Source: Phlebotomus papatasi
Lineage: Eukaryota > Arthropoda > Insecta > Diptera > Psychodidae
Length of the DNA: 64,000 bases
Reading direction: 5' to 3'
NCBI RefSeq assembly: GCF_024763615.1
Contig: NC_077222.1
Coordinates: forward strand, 40,114,001 to 40,178,000
Below, piece by piece: positions 1 to 13,364 of this stretch. Below the pieces are notes generated by a model. That model searched no databases and was not told the origin of the DNA. It was given only the letters and a program-made list of their open reading frames with translations. A program made the position numbers and the translations under genes. The first letter of the stretch is position 1; each line of letters starts with the position of its first letter.

Positions 1-23
1 TCATTCTTAATATTTTTTAAAAT

Positions 24-270
24 GAATAAAAATGTAGACATAGCTTTGGTGCCCTATTTCGGCCACCTTCATTCTCATGGATCTTTGCCCTTCCGGAATT
101 TTTCCAATGCCCTTTTCACGTCATCTCGTTTGTCGAAGCTACATTTTTTGTCATTCCTTTGCATTGTATAATCTCTAGAGTTTGTAAAAACTAAAAATTC
201 ATGGAAATTCGAGGAACATAAAAGGTGGCCGGAATTGCAAGCTGGCCGGAATTTGGCACACTTACCCTAA
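24..270 (+). repeat. Dispersed ~245-bp repeat, copy 1
   Basis: This stretch is about 85-90 percent identical by eye to 9019-9262 in the same orientation. Both copies share the block ctatttcggccacct near the start and ggccggaattgcaagctggc near the end. The right end read backwards (agggtaagtgtgccaaattc) and the left end share only partial inverted similarity around the ggcc core. It is therefore either a degenerate MITE or a short interspersed repeat. It has no coding potential. Confidence 0.75.
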
Positions 271-587
271 GTGCATCTACATAATGGATTTTTCTTTATA
301 TTAGTTGCTCTCACGACTGTTTGATGGTTTTGGAATACGACGAGGACTGGGGTAAACAGTTGGTACAGAAATCAACATAAGGAAAAATCGATAATGCAGA
401 AGCATTTGAGAACAGTATTATAGTGCTAAAACCATGTTTATTTTTTATTGGAATAGCACCACGAGAACGAGACCAAATATCTATGAATTTAAATAAAATT
501 CATTTGTCATTCTTGTATGCACAGAAAATTGTTAAAACTGCTCTCTCTTGGAGTTCGAGCAGTTAAAAATTGTAAAACAGTTACTAA

Positions 588-730
588 TGATTCGTAAAAG
601 TTTTTTATAAACATTATTCGTAAAATGATCACTTGACAATAATTTTTTTTTGTTCTTGAACAGAAAACTTTCATCAAGTGATCATTTTACGAACAATGTT
701 TGTAAGAAGCGTACAAACTTTTACGAATTT
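588..730. repeat. Foldback (inverted-repeat) element
   Basis: The arm at about 588-640 (attcgtaaaag, then attattcgtaaaatgatcac) is repeated in reverse complement at about 672-730 (gtgatcattttacgaacaat, then cttttacgaatt). The arms of 50-60 bp are separated by roughly 30 bp. The structure is that of a short MITE. The outer boundaries and target duplication are not clear. Confidence 0.6.
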
Positions 731-3700
731 GTTATTGGGTTACACGGCTCACGAACATTTTGTAAACCCTCAGTGTTCACAAGTATTTATGAACTCTTTT
801 ACATTTTTTTTGTGTGAGTTCATTCAGGAAAATATAAGTTTACAATATGTTAAGAGAAAAGTAAAAATTGTGAGGTACGAAAATTAAATAAAGGAATTTT
901 AAACTGAATTTAAATATAGATTTACCACGGAAAAGCTTGATAAATAAAAAATAATAGTACTCTATTTAATAAAGTATCAAAAATCAAATAATAACCAGGA
1001 ACTCATTACAGTACGGCCTAAATGTATGGAGTGCACACTATGCATAAATCATTCGGTTTCAGTGATATAATATTATTCAGAGGCTTGTTTAGGAAGCTAA
1101 GTCGGTGACGGACGTACTGTTTGTGATTGATGTGCAAAAAAGACTTTTAAAATGTACAAATTTATTTCCTGCAACTGATCCCAAAATCACCTGCTTTTCA
1201 GGAAAAAGGTTCACAAATTGTGCCTTATCTCTTTGATAATGCGTATTCACTTGTGAAAGTATTTTGGGCAGTCAGTCAGACTAGAGTTAATTAAAGCAAT
1301 CACACATCTTTAACCATCCGATATTCAATTGACACTGTCGAAAATGTTGAACCATGAATTAACAATCCATTAGTGGAACACTTTTACTGATAATCACGCG
1401 AAGTAACTTTATGGCATGACCCTTTGATGCACGAGAGAGCGCTCTTGATAATAATTGATTAGAGGATAAATATTTGAACAGATGGTGGTGGTGAGTTCTC
1501 AAAATGATCTCAGTGGAGAAAGGTGTAGTCTTTCCCAGGAAATTTATACTAACGAGAGGTCCTCCCACGGACATTGTCCTGGGTAATCCCAAGCAGGGTT
1601 CCCTCGAGGGATTGTCGATTGTGTTGGGTTAGGATTTTTCTTTTTCTATTGAAAATTGTTAAACAAACTATTGAAAGATTTGAATGCTCAACTGGTGGAC
1701 CTTTGGACTAATCTCTTCAGACAGGTAATATTTTGGATAGATTGCTGAATATTATTTATAATTCCATTATGAAGAGATATGCTTTTTGGGAAAGGTATGG
1801 GGTCAGAGATGAACGAGGTGGTAAGGGGCGGAGGTGGATGGAGGTTCAAGAGAGAGAGAAAAAAAAGCAAAGAATGGAAAGAAAGAAATCTCAATAGAAA
1901 AGATGATGCTCACTTCGAGGGAAATGAGGTAGAAATTTTGAAATTTTGGTTGTCCTGATAGCAAAAGAAGAAAAGAGGCAGGGGAATTTTACCTGAAGAA
2001 TTAAACTAAGTATTTTAAATAGTAGAGGTGACAAAAGTAGTGAAGCATGTTTCTTATTAAGAAGTGAATTTATGTGCAAGAGATTCTTCCCTTGATCTGG
2101 TCTTGAATCTCCATCCGTGGTTCTTCCCCAGAATGTTATATGGACTCGAAACTCAACTATAAACATTTATGGAAGCATGTTGGAAAGTTATCGCACATTC
2201 TTGAGTGACATCCAACACCATTAGCCGTAGAGTTAGCCAGCAGCTAGCCGGGATGTCTTGAGAAAATTGTTTAATAGAAGATGGTCATCAATCAAGCCGT
2301 GTGCGGTTGAGGGAACCATCGTCTGTCCATCCTCCACCCAGAGCATTGTTTCTCTCATAATATGAAGATAAGCAAAAAAAGGCCAAAATAAAGAGAAGAA
2401 ATCTTCAGCAACAAGAAATGCTCAGTGTAAATTTTTTCATTTCTTTTTTTAGACTGCCTCCTCATCTCTCGATCTTCGACTCAATTCTTGCATATTTGAT
2501 GAAAATTCCGTGAACAATCTCTATTCAATTTGTGGTGAAAAATGATATCGAGAAGTCTTCCACCAGATTAGATTAGCATTCACGCAGACGAAACCCATCG
2601 TCAGAAAATAGTTTCTCAGTGGAAATGAATCAAAATGAGAGGTAAAGTGTTAGGAGGGAATTCTAACAGAAATTCTTACCTCAACTGCACAATTTTATCA
2701 TTCCTTCAAGGTTAATTAATATAAATGGAGTTATAACATTTTAGAATTTCTAAATTTAGCAAAAGTATCAGCTTTCAAAGGCTACGAGATTTAGTTGTTT
2801 GCAATAAGATAACTTCATTGCCACTGATAAAATGACTCTTATCCTATTGAAATTGCCTTACAATTTAATAGTATGGTATTTAAGAAACTGAATGCCACGT
2901 GTTGCATTTTATGAATATACGCAAAATATTTTCTTTGTAGAATATTCACTTGCAGCACCGAATTTAGAACAACAATAATTTTGCTATATTGATCCAGTCT
3001 GACGAATGGTACAACAATTGCTGAGTTATTCTGTGCTGTGCTTTTCTTGGATGACTTTCAAATGTCTATTTCGTCTAAATTCTAAATGGTTATCCGTATT
3101 CTTTGTTACAACAGAAAAAAAGAACAATTTGTAAAAAGAGAATTCTCAGCACTTGAATAATGAATCCAAGGTGGAAAGGACCCCCCTTCTTGCACAGGTG
3201 AATTCTTGCCATTCTTCCCAGGAATCACGAAAGCCGATGTGAAAGCGTCACTTGGACACAAATCAATATTGGGCACACATATTGTAAAACATTATTAATA
3301 TTTTACCACACACAGAATAGATAAATTGCCCGCCATAAAAAACAAACACTTCATTATTCTTTGGGTCTTTTTTCCGCCTGATCTCTACATATTATTTTAT
3401 TGGGTGTCACAAGGTGTTGCTCAACGCCTGAAAAACCGCATCATGTCAATTTTCCCATCAAATTCGTCATCGCACCACCAGTGCAAAGTGTTTGATAGCC
3501 CCCCAAACCAGAGAGTATCAATGGATAGTGGTTATATATTTTGCAAACACCAACGGACACTTTACAGTGCGATACTAAAAACAATAGCGCAGATTTTTTT
3601 GAGAACTTTGACATTCTAATGGTCAAGAGGAAGCAGAATACTTTATCGGAAGCAGTTTGAATTTAAGAATGAATTGAAGTTAAATTAAAAGATAATTGCA

Positions 3701-5294
3701 ATGAATTTTATAAGTTCAAAGATATAATTCAAATAAAATAAGTTGAAATCTAGACTAAGAAAAACCCTATAAAGAAAGGGTGAACAAGTGTGCTATTCAG
3801 ATTTGTAAAAATTTCAACAAAATGTATTATGGCTTATCGATGAAAGATCTATTAATTTTCGTGTATAACCGAATTAAGAATATATTACTTCGCACATTTT
3901 TTCGTGCTTCATATTCAAGACTTTTTTCTGACTAAACTGTAAAATGGGCAGTGAATTGCACTACACCAAAAAGTTCTTCGATCTTTTAGGTTTCTATACA
4001 TGCCTAGTTCACTATCACAGAATTGTTGGTTTTTCTGGACAGGAAAATGAAAAAAAATGATGATTTGTGCGATTTTTGCCCCCGGAACAGCGTTCACACG
4101 AAGGGGGTTTAAGTTCGTCTTTGCTTTTTTCTCGAAATAAATTTTATCTACAATTAAAAATTATTTTCCGATTGTTATACTGTACCCCCGTGAACCCGCG
4201 GAAACTATCACTGCACTAAAAGAAGATCTTTAAAATACCTTTTTTTATATTTTTGGAGCACTGTTTTTTCTTCCAAATGAATATCGAAAAATCGACTATG
4301 AACATGTTCAAACGGTTCACACTGACAATAACCGTCGTCTCATGAAGATAGGAAGGAGACTATACGCCTGTCGAAGAGGAAATGACCACGAATGTTTCAC
4401 TGTGGCTTATGAGGCTTAAGTGAGGTTATGATTTTCAAGCTGGAGTTGTCTGATGGATGTGCGAACGCTTACACATGCAGTGTTTCAAACCACACACAGT
4501 GTAGTACTTGCGAATTTTCCGCCACCCTGAAAATAATTTCCCTCCGATGCAAAAAATTATTATGTAAATATCATCTCAAGTATACTCTTCATCCACTGTG
4601 TAAGTGATTTTTTTTAGAAATGAATTTAATTATGAGAAATTAAATGAAATGTGCCATCAAAATTACCCATTTTGGGCCAATTTTCTATTTGTGATCCTAG
4701 CTCCTAAGAAAGAAGGGCTTGGCTGCCTATTTTTACAAAGAAGATAAGGTTCATAAATACTTAACTTATGGCTAAGAAATGCGGAAGCATCTCTTTGGAA
4801 ATAAAGAAAAAATTCGCATCGTTCGAAAGCTCACACATGCGAAGCCTGCCTACATTCCCCTATAAAAGTAATTTTTAATATTTCATTTTAAAATTTATCT
4901 TTGTTCTGTAAAAGTAAAAATGGTGTTTTAGCAGGAGTCAAAAATATAAAGTGAAAAATTTAATTTGTTGCATGAAAAAATGATACTAAATATTTCAAAA
5001 AAGAAAACACGACATAATCTTCTAACGAGTCTGGTTTATAGGTGTGCCAATTTTTGAATCGCCTAAATAATTAAACCAGGTGGTTCAAATTGATATATAC
5101 TGGTCCCCATAAGCCTAAAACAGCTTCTCTGACAGTCACTGACCTACAAGTGCATAAGCTATCTTGTTTTATTAAATGCACGATTGCGATATTTTTAAAT
5201 GTTTATAAGGATTATAATAATGAGGATTACAATTATAAGGATTATAATTAATTTTCAAAATTGAAATATTTATTTTTAGTATACTATAAAGGTA

Positions 5295-5621
5295 CAGTGC
5301 TGTCTCTCTATATGCACAATCTGGGTACTTTTTTTGACAGTTCTCTCTCTCAATATGCACAACGTTTTTTTGAAATTCATAACGGTTTTTTTCTTTCTTT
5401 TAATAAATTATCATTTTTTTATTGTTCTAGAATTTCCCGTGTTATTTTAAATATAATATGAGACAGAAAAATAAAATTAAGAAAATTAAAAACAAGAAAA
5501 ATTAGTTACAAAGCAAATGATTTTCTTTATTACTTTTCCAAAATGTAAACAAATTGATTTTGAATGCAACCGACACAAAAGCTGTGCATATAGAGAGTGT
5601 GCATATAAAGAGACAGCACTG
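5295..5621. mobile_element. MITE with TA target duplication, CAGTGCTGTCTC termini
   Basis: The left end CAGTGCTGTCTCTCTATATG matches the reverse complement of the right end CAGTGCTGTCTCTTTATATG, and each end is flanked by TA. A TA duplication and CAGT-type ends are typical of Tc1/mariner/pogo-derived nonautonomous elements. The terminal repeats run for about 27 bp or more, and the interior (about 270 bp) is AT-rich without a transposase. The superfamily assignment rests on the TSD and termini only. Confidence 0.75.
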
Positions 5622-5875
5622 TACAAAAAAAGGAAAAATCAAACAGTTGACCTATCTTCATATTTCAGATATGTTTTCAAATAATTTATGATTAATTTTA
5701 TGTTTTTACTGAACAAAATATAATATTTTACTGATCAGAATAGTGAATTTTAAGAAATCAAAATTTATAATTTTCTAAAATACTGATCAAGATGTTACAG
5801 ACTAAACCAAATCCCCTATTTGAGGTGATGTAGAAATCATTAAATAGATTAAATATGATGTGCACATTCGATGTA

Positions 5876-6213
5876 CAGTAGAGCCCGCTATAGGCCATAT
5901 TTGGTACCAGATTTGACACTTGGGTCGCACACTATAGTTCATGTCATTTTTTAAAATTATCAACGACTTTTAGTATTGAAATTGCTCGACGGCTTCTACT
6001 TTCTTTGCGATTGTGGTACTTGTCCTCGCTCTCTTCATTATGGATCACAATTATCACAACTACTCAATAAAGATTGCCAGAAATATTAAAATAATTATGA
6101 CAAAATTGCATGTCGCGTACTAAAAAACATAACCTAACTTAAAATCAGTGTCTTGAACTCAACGGTCGATAAATTATGGACAGAGCGATGGCCTATAGCG
6201 GGGCTCTACACTG
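5876..6213. mobile_element. MITE with TA target duplication, CAGTAGAGCCC termini
   Basis: The left terminus CAGTAGAGCCCGCTATAGGC pairs with the right terminus, whose reverse complement is CAGTGTAGAGCCCCGCTATA with small indels. Both ends are flanked by TA. There is no transposase. It is probably a pogo/mariner-type nonautonomous element, distinct in sequence from the neighbour at 5295-5621. Confidence 0.75.
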
Positions 6214-6324
6214 TATACATTTTTGTTGATGATTCTATTAAAATCTATTTAACGTTATTAACTTAACCCTTAAGAGTATTAATTTGAAGATAAAAAATTT
6301 CTCTTGTCTCTAAATTTGAGATCT

Positions 6325-6557
6325 GGGGTGGAATGATAACTTTTCGACACTATCGAATCGACAGTATCGATAAAGCTATATCTGTTAGATTAAGCGAATA
6401 TCGACTTTTTACGCATTGTTAAGCCATTCATAGTGACATTTTTGAAAGAATGTGACAGCTAATAAATATCTATATCACTTACAGGAAATGCAGCTATCGC
6501 TTAAAGTTTTCAGAATCGACAGTCGATACTATCGAAAATAAGTTATCATATCACCCC
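6325..6557. mobile_element. MITE with GGGGTG termini
   Basis: The left arm GGGGTGGAATGATAACTTTT is mirrored at the right end (reverse complement GGGGTGATATGATAACTTAT). The inverted similarity continues through the tatcga-rich block. The target duplication is unclear. No coding potential is seen. Confidence 0.65.
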
Positions 6558-9018
6558 TGTTACTTAAGATACTGAGATTTCCACAAAAAGCTCAAAAGAA
6601 TATGATGTTAATTTTATTTTATTTTTCTGCTTCAATATTTGTGATTCTGAACTGTCCAATCATACAAATAATGCTATAATATTTCATATCGGCAGTGGAC
6701 AATTTACCTTGAGGGCTTACTCCGGCAATTATTGGGTGACGAATGATGGGAAAATTGCAAACAACCCCCTAGGATATACCCCACTTGTCTTGGCGCCAAG
6801 TCACTATTTATTCAATAGCTCTGGATGGGTTTAGAGGAAGTATTCAACACTAAAAGGATAGGCTCTAAATGTAAGTTTTTTTCTTTATCGGAAAAAGGAC
6901 CATTAAACACGGTGAATGTATGGGTGATTTATGATCATGTTGTGTCCATTTAATTACTTACAAGGTGTAGATAGTTTATGACATATAGAGATATTCAGGT
7001 TGAACTTGCATTAAGTATAAAATATCCAACAGTTAGTGCTTTAACACGTTTTTTTTTCATGAAGGATATTGGAGTGAGGTCAGAAATTTCACGTGTTTAT
7101 ATTGTTATTCGTGTCTACACACTTTACACATCCTTTTGTAATTTTCAACGTAAAACACTTTATGGCCATCATTTATTTCAAGATATATTGCTGGGAGACT
7201 CTCATTAGGATAAGTGCACTCATTTTTTTTTCTTTTTGAGAAACCATTTGCCTAGGCCTGAGTTTGCCCAACAGGAGTGACCCTACACTTTGTAAGGAAT
7301 TGACCATGAGTGGACTTTGGTGTTTTATGATCATGACTTTAGAGATAATGCTGTTTTTCTTTCAAGCCCAAAGATTACCATTTTTATCGTTTTGGGATTG
7401 AGGTAGAGACAGAAAAAAGTGTTAATGATTATCTCGTACCTGTAAATGAGGAATGTGTTGGATGGCATTCCGGAAGCTCATCTGAAAAGACCCCTTTGAG
7501 GCAAAACCTGCTAAATCCTTCCGCTATCATCGAGTCTGGGCAAAAAGGGTGTTTGGTATTTTGAAGACCCAATAAAAGACATTTCTCCAATATTGTCTGG
7601 ATAGAGACCATCAAACTTTCCTCACACTCTGCACACTCTCCTGCTTATGAGTATACATAATCTTTGATCAGGCCATACCATAAATTGTGGAAAGGTTTGT
7701 GGGGATGGGCAATAAAATTAAGGCGACAACAAACACTTGTTGGAGTTCCGATGAAAGTCCAAACTTGAATGTATTTTACATTTAACACGAATAGGGCAAA
7801 GTGTGCGCCTGGAATATGGTCTCTCTGGTTTGATTCTGGTCCCATCCCACTTCTGAATTATGGCCCAAATTAGGCAGCATCTTGTATCAGTTCCGAAGAA
7901 AGAAGATATAAGACACCGAAAGGGCCCATACGATTAAAATCTTCTCACAGGGCAAATACTTGAAGAAAAAAAAAGCAAAAGAACATCGTAGCCCTATTAG
8001 AAAAGTTTCCCTCTGTCAATTCTGTGAGTTGTTCTTCTTCGGATTGTTGTTTATAGGTTCGAGAAATTGATTTATGTCATGTAAAGTAGAAGAAATTTCA
8101 CCTAAATAAATAAGTTGAGGAAACTCCCATTGGGAGATACATTTGAGGGATGAAGAAAAAATAGATATAAATTATAAATCTCCCTGCCCCTGTCTTTCAC
8201 TGGCTTTCTCCGGTTTTTGTCTACCTTCCCTTGCTTGAAGACTTAGAGGACAATGGTAGAAGATAAAAAAAGTCAAAATACCTCGATTAATAGCCATAGG
8301 AACGATTTGTTGTACCTGAAGAAATCTCTTTTTTCGGAACTCCTCTGAGGGGTTCATAACTATTGAATTTTTAGAAAATGTATAAAGTTTTTGAAGAACA
8401 AAAGTATTTTTTTCTGTAATTGCAGAACTTTAGTAGTTCGTGTATTCCACATTAGTTTGACCTTGAGCCTTGAGCCTTACCTTAATCGTCTATTTCTTAG
8501 AACTAAATTTTCAATCAGGCTGTAACGATTTTCCAAAAAATATTTCAGCACTTATTGAATTAAAATTTTGATTTTTTTTGAGGGAATTTATAAATAACGT
8601 ATTAAACCGTGGTAATAATTCAAATTTCGATTTTATCCAAATTTCTTTGGTTAATCCCGAGCTTTACTAAAATTCTAAACTTTCTTGACCCACTCATCTT
8701 AAATTCCACCGGAGAATATTTCGATTTTAGAGAAATCTCTCATAAGTAATGATGATAACTTCAAGAACAGTTTTTTTTCTTCAAATTAGGTTCCGAAAAT
8801 CAGACGCAAAAGCATTTAAAATAATTTTAAATAAAGAATAAATATGAATTTTAGAAAATATTCTTTGAATTTTATAATTTTGTATAATGTACCTAAAAAT
8901 TTTTAATGATTAAAAAAAAATAAATAATAATAAAAATAGTAAAATTATGACTTTAAGAAAACCAAGTATTTTAATATTGGTAAAAATAGTGAAAATGAGT
9001 TTTCCAAACTTGAAATTT

Positions 9019-9262
9019 AATAAAAATATAAGCATGGCTTTGGTCCCCTATTTCGGCCACCTTTATTCTAATAGTTCCTTGCTCTTCGGGATTTCTTTCA
9101 ATGTCTGTTTCACGTCATCTCGTTTGTCGAAATTACATTTTGTTTTTCTTTTGCATTGTATAATCTCTAGAGTATATAAAAACTAAAACTTCATGGAAAT
9201 TCGAGGAATAAAAAAGATGGCCGGAATTGCAAGCTGGCCGGAATTTGGCACACTTGCCCTAA
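9019..9262 (+). repeat. Dispersed ~245-bp repeat, copy 2
   Basis: This is the direct-orientation partner of 24-270. Differences are scattered substitutions and small indels, such as ttaccctaa versus ttgccctaa at the end. The short reading frames through it are not conserved as protein between the two copies, so it is noncoding. Confidence 0.75.
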
Positions 9263-9282
9263 ATGAAATATTTCTTAACGCT

Positions 9283-10004
9283 TGGGGGTTACATTGGTCA
9301 AGAAGACTGTAAAAAAAACATCTTTTGTCGAATTTTTTCCAGCATAATAAAAAGTATATTGAATACAAGGCATATAAAGTACAATTTTTATACTAATATT
9401 TTCTAAAATTTTCTTGTGAAAATTTAAAAAAAAATCCGGTCATTGAGATATGATTTTTGGAGATTTTTTTTTTAAAAAACATTTTTTTGTGTGGGAGATT
9501 TCTTAGAATTGCTTCATATGAAATCCAAAAGCCAAATATTTCTTGTCTGATTATGAGTTAAACTAGTTCTTGAACGTACGATTTTAAATTTACTTGGTCA
9601 CAACTTATTCTATGAGACCAAAACGTGGTGTAATTTTTTTTAAGAAAAATGGTATTTTTTGTGTAAAATTCTCCCTAATATTCAAATTTGATTTTTTTCA
9701 TAAATCATTCGTTCAAGGACTAGTTTAACTCATCAACTAAAAGGAAATATTTAGTTTTTGGATTTCAGATGAAGCAATTTGGAGAAATCTTGTCTACAGA
9801 AAATTACGTTCTTTTTATCAAAAAAAAACTCCGAATTCTTCTCCCAGAGGCTAAATTTTTAAAATTTTTAAATGAAAATTTCAGAAAATATAGTTCAAAG
9901 GTTGTATTTTTATATGCCTAAGCGTTTCAATTATTTTTTTTTTTAATTGAAAAAAAAAGTGAAAAATATGCAGTTTTTTTGTCTTTTGACCCACGTAGCC
10001 CCTT
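9283..10004. repeat. ~720-bp foldback element
   Basis: Two halves are inverted copies around a centre near 9640. The outer ends cttgggggttacattggtca (left) and tgacccacgtagcccctt (right) pair. So do ttgcttcatatgaaatccaa near 9510 with its mirror near 9760, and gagttaaactagttcttgaa near 9550 with its mirror near 9730. Arm identity is about 75-80 percent by eye, so the element is old. No open reading frame survives. Confidence 0.65.
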
Positions 10005-10257
10005 AAAACAGGATACACACCATGAAAGATAGTAGAGTTCTACCTTACTTATAATAATGAATAATTTACTTTTAACTTTTGATCAACGATAGATGGTCGG
10101 CTTAGTATTAATATTAAAGATAAATAATTTTTTAAATTAAAGATAAGTCTTACAATCTGGGAAAAGGCTTAGTGGAACTTTTGATGAAAAATAGTTATTT
10201 ATTTAAATTGTAATTGCGCAGTCATCTCTCGGATAATTCTCAGTTCTGTACAAACCC

Positions 10258-10435
10258 TAATACAGGCTTCAGACCAGCTTTAGCCATATGAGTTCACTTC
10301 TCTAATTTCATACCAAGCAAGATTTTTAGAAAAATTTCCACTTAAAATTTATAAAAATAATAATTTGTTGAAGATTTCGAGACATTCGGGAACTGGGTCA
10401 AACTTCTGGTCTAAAACCCGTATAAGGCAAATATA
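10258..10435 (+). repeat. Member of ~190-bp dispersed repeat family
   Basis: It shares blocks with 30298-30683 and 35508-35711: a start like atacaggcttcagacc, a middle like caagatttttagaaaaattt, and an end like gggaactgggtcaaacttct followed by ggtctaaaacccgtata. It is degenerate. The nature of the family is unknown. Confidence 0.5.
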
Positions 10436-13167
10436 ATTTACTTAAGACCGGTATGTGTCTCGGCTTTTAATTTACTAATTTTGATGGATAATGCGTTCCA
10501 TGGATTTCAGACATAAGAATTCTTTTTTTTATATCTCATTTCTGCATAATTTTCCGATAATGCTATCCTCAATACTCTACCTATATTTTCCTTCATGAAA
10601 ATTCTCTCTTGCAATTGTTCAATTAATAAAACACACTCGGAAATGATCAATAGGGTGAACCTGATATGATTTAGTGCTAAAGGGAGCGAAAATTTAAATA
10701 TCAACGTAAATCAGAAGATTCCCATGGAGAATGAGAGCATCAATAAGATGGGAAAAAGATGCCTCCTCATATTGGTTTGTTCAACATGAAAGTGAAACCG
10801 TCGCTGAATTCGCAGCATTTATAGGGATATAATGATATTTTTTTGTGTTTGGGTCGGGCATATAAATCATGTCCTTTGGAGGGATATACAATTTAGAAAT
10901 TTTTCCTGGTTCTCAATTTCGATTGCATGCAGACGGCTCGGAGGATGAGAAAGGAGCCTTCCGTCTGTTGCTCGAGAAAAGGATGGTCTGTGGGGACTGA
11001 AAGTCAAAACGCTCGAACAATGGATGTATGAAAGGATACCTGTGTACGGTCACACCCCTTGGAGTTACTTTTTTTTTCCTTTTGCCCAGCACGCCTGCAA
11101 TAGTGCACAAGAAATGTATAGAATTTCATTTAAAAGTATCACTCGTCGACAATAATTGTGCGAGCAAGGGATCCTTATTTTTTTTTGGTGTTGCCCATAA
11201 GGGAATTTTGAGTCTTTGAGAATTTTCACGGATATTTGAAACGTTGAAAATATTCGTGTTTTGATTTTTTCTGACTTTGGTTTTTTTCTCAGTATTCCTA
11301 GCAATCAACATTTTTTGATGTTTTTTTTGGAGATGAATTTATTTCGGAATCGAGAAAAATTAATTTAGGACTGAAAAACAATTGGTGAGAAAGGAAAGTG
11401 ACTAAAGGCAAACATCAAAATATTGTGACGCCCCTATTGTGGCATTAAGTGACTTGTAAATCGTGACTAATATCCTTTCCGTCCTGAATCTATTAAAATA
11501 AATTGTGAGAATAAGGCGATAATCGTCGAACGAAATCCATACCTATGCATCATTTTGATTTATTATCCCAGACGACTATCGTATCGCTATTATTTAACCA
11601 TAATTCCATCCCTTTCGGCACGTAAGTAAAATACACACATATCTCGATGCCTGTTAAATCATTCAAAAAGCATCAAATATCCTTTTTTGTGCCATTTTGC
11701 CATCTCTATCAAACAGCCGATATTTCACAGGCTGTCTCACTCACACGGTCCGTTTTCTTGGTGGTTGATTTTTCCCAGTAGACATAGGGGTAGGGTGCAA
11801 TATGGAAAATCTCTTATGTAACTGCCAGGATATGGAAAAAGAGGGAGCTCAACATCTTGATTTCATACAATTCAGACTTGTTCTAAACCATTTATCACTG
11901 AAAAAAGAGAAGACTCAAGAAGATGCAGCAAAGGAGTAAGGATATCTTCAAACGATTTTCTTATAGTAGCCCTATCCCTCAAAATCCATTCGTCATCCGT
12001 CTCTCTCTGATGCGTCTCAAATTGTGACAGGCACTTTATATCCTTCACACTCTGTCCCACGTTGAGTGCAGAAAAGTGGGACGTCTATCAAAAGTTAGTT
12101 GGTGTGTGTTTGTGACAAATTAAAAAACAATAAATGTTACCAATTTTCGCCCCGTTCAACTGTGGACCGTCCCGGTTAAACAGGGGGATGCTGAGTAAGA
12201 ATTTACTGTTGACATTAATAGCATTTTAATTTTCAAGTCGGCTGCCTTTTTGCCGAAGCGAGAAGGTCCTCTAGTATTTTTATTGCACAACCTACCACCA
12301 TCTATCTATCCCTGTCATACATGCAAAGGGCCGGCCATGTTTCCTACTTTTTGCTCATCTTTTTGTCTCACCCATATCTTTTCGTCTCATTCTTGCATCG
12401 ATGCACTTTACCACCACATTGACAGTTCTTTTTATGCGCAGAGCATAATTTATATGTGACTTGACGAGTTACTGTCTCACTCACACTTTTCGATAGCTGC
12501 ATTGTCAGTGGTTCATCTTTTGGGCCCATCATTCTCCTTGAGTATTATCTCCAAGTGAGAATTTCATGGTATGATATTTCAGCGTTACAAATTTGTCGAA
12601 ATTACTTAAATTTATGCATTAATTATTCATGTAAATGTCTATGAATAAATAATTATGCCGACTCTCCGGGTAAAGCGTTCTGTACGGATGGCAATAAAAG
12701 CTTTTCAAAGACAAACCTAAAGACGAGACACTAAGCTGAGAAGACCAAGAAAGAATTTTATGATTCTGAAAACTAATTTTATTTATTCTACACGCTTTTG
12801 TCTTGTTATTTTATTCCGAAAGGAAATGGCATTAATGTGTCTTTAAGTAGAACCTGGTAAGATTAAAAACTTCTGAGTATCCGGTCGTACTTTTATCAGT
12901 TTTCTCTCTTTTCTTTTTTCTTTTACTGTCTAACCTGACTTTGCTAACTCTATTCATTCTAAATAATTAAAATTTTATTAACAAAAAAAAAACTGCTATA
13001 TACATTTTGTCCTGGGTCACGAGATGCGCCAGGGTCTTCACTGCTTCGCAAAGTGTATTCTTCCATATATAAAAGGTATTTGTGCTATTTGATATGGTAT
13101 TTGCAGAAAAACGCGACTTTAGAAGATATTTTAATTAATGATTATTTGTGAGACAATTGAATTAAGG

Positions 13168-13190
13168 TGGAGAGAGAGAAAGAGAGAGAC
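13168..13190. promoter_or_regulatory. GAGA-type tract upstream of hth
   Basis: A run of GAGAG repeats (ggagagagagaaagagagag) lies about 1.1 kb upstream of the likely hth start region. GAGA factor binds such tracts at developmental promoters in flies. Its function here is inferred from position and sequence only. Another short tract lies at 26541-26554 in intron 1. Confidence 0.35.
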
Positions 13191-13364
13191 ACCGTCGGAG
13201 CTAGGTATTGGGTTGGAGTGTGAAAAGAAAGGGCGGACACTGGGTGGGATGTTCGTAGACTTGGCAGTAGCATGTCCGAACCACCCAACCTCCCCATCCA
13301 ATTGAAATATTACCCTAACATCTGAGTTGTTATTAATACCATAAATGTAATCAGGCGAACGTGT

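Larger units (their letters stand above)
1..13364. other. Upstream intergenic region of hth, no gene recognised
   Basis: No open reading frame longer than about 100 codons and no recognisable protein domain is present on either strand. The stretch is AT-rich and holds the repeats listed separately (24-270, 588-730, 5295-5621, 5876-6213, 6325-6557, 9019-9262, 9283-10004, 10258-10435). The remaining parts, for example 1000-5200, 6700-8900 and 10900-13150, look single-copy to the eye and show no motif I can name. Small or UTR-only exons cannot be excluded. Confidence 0.6.
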
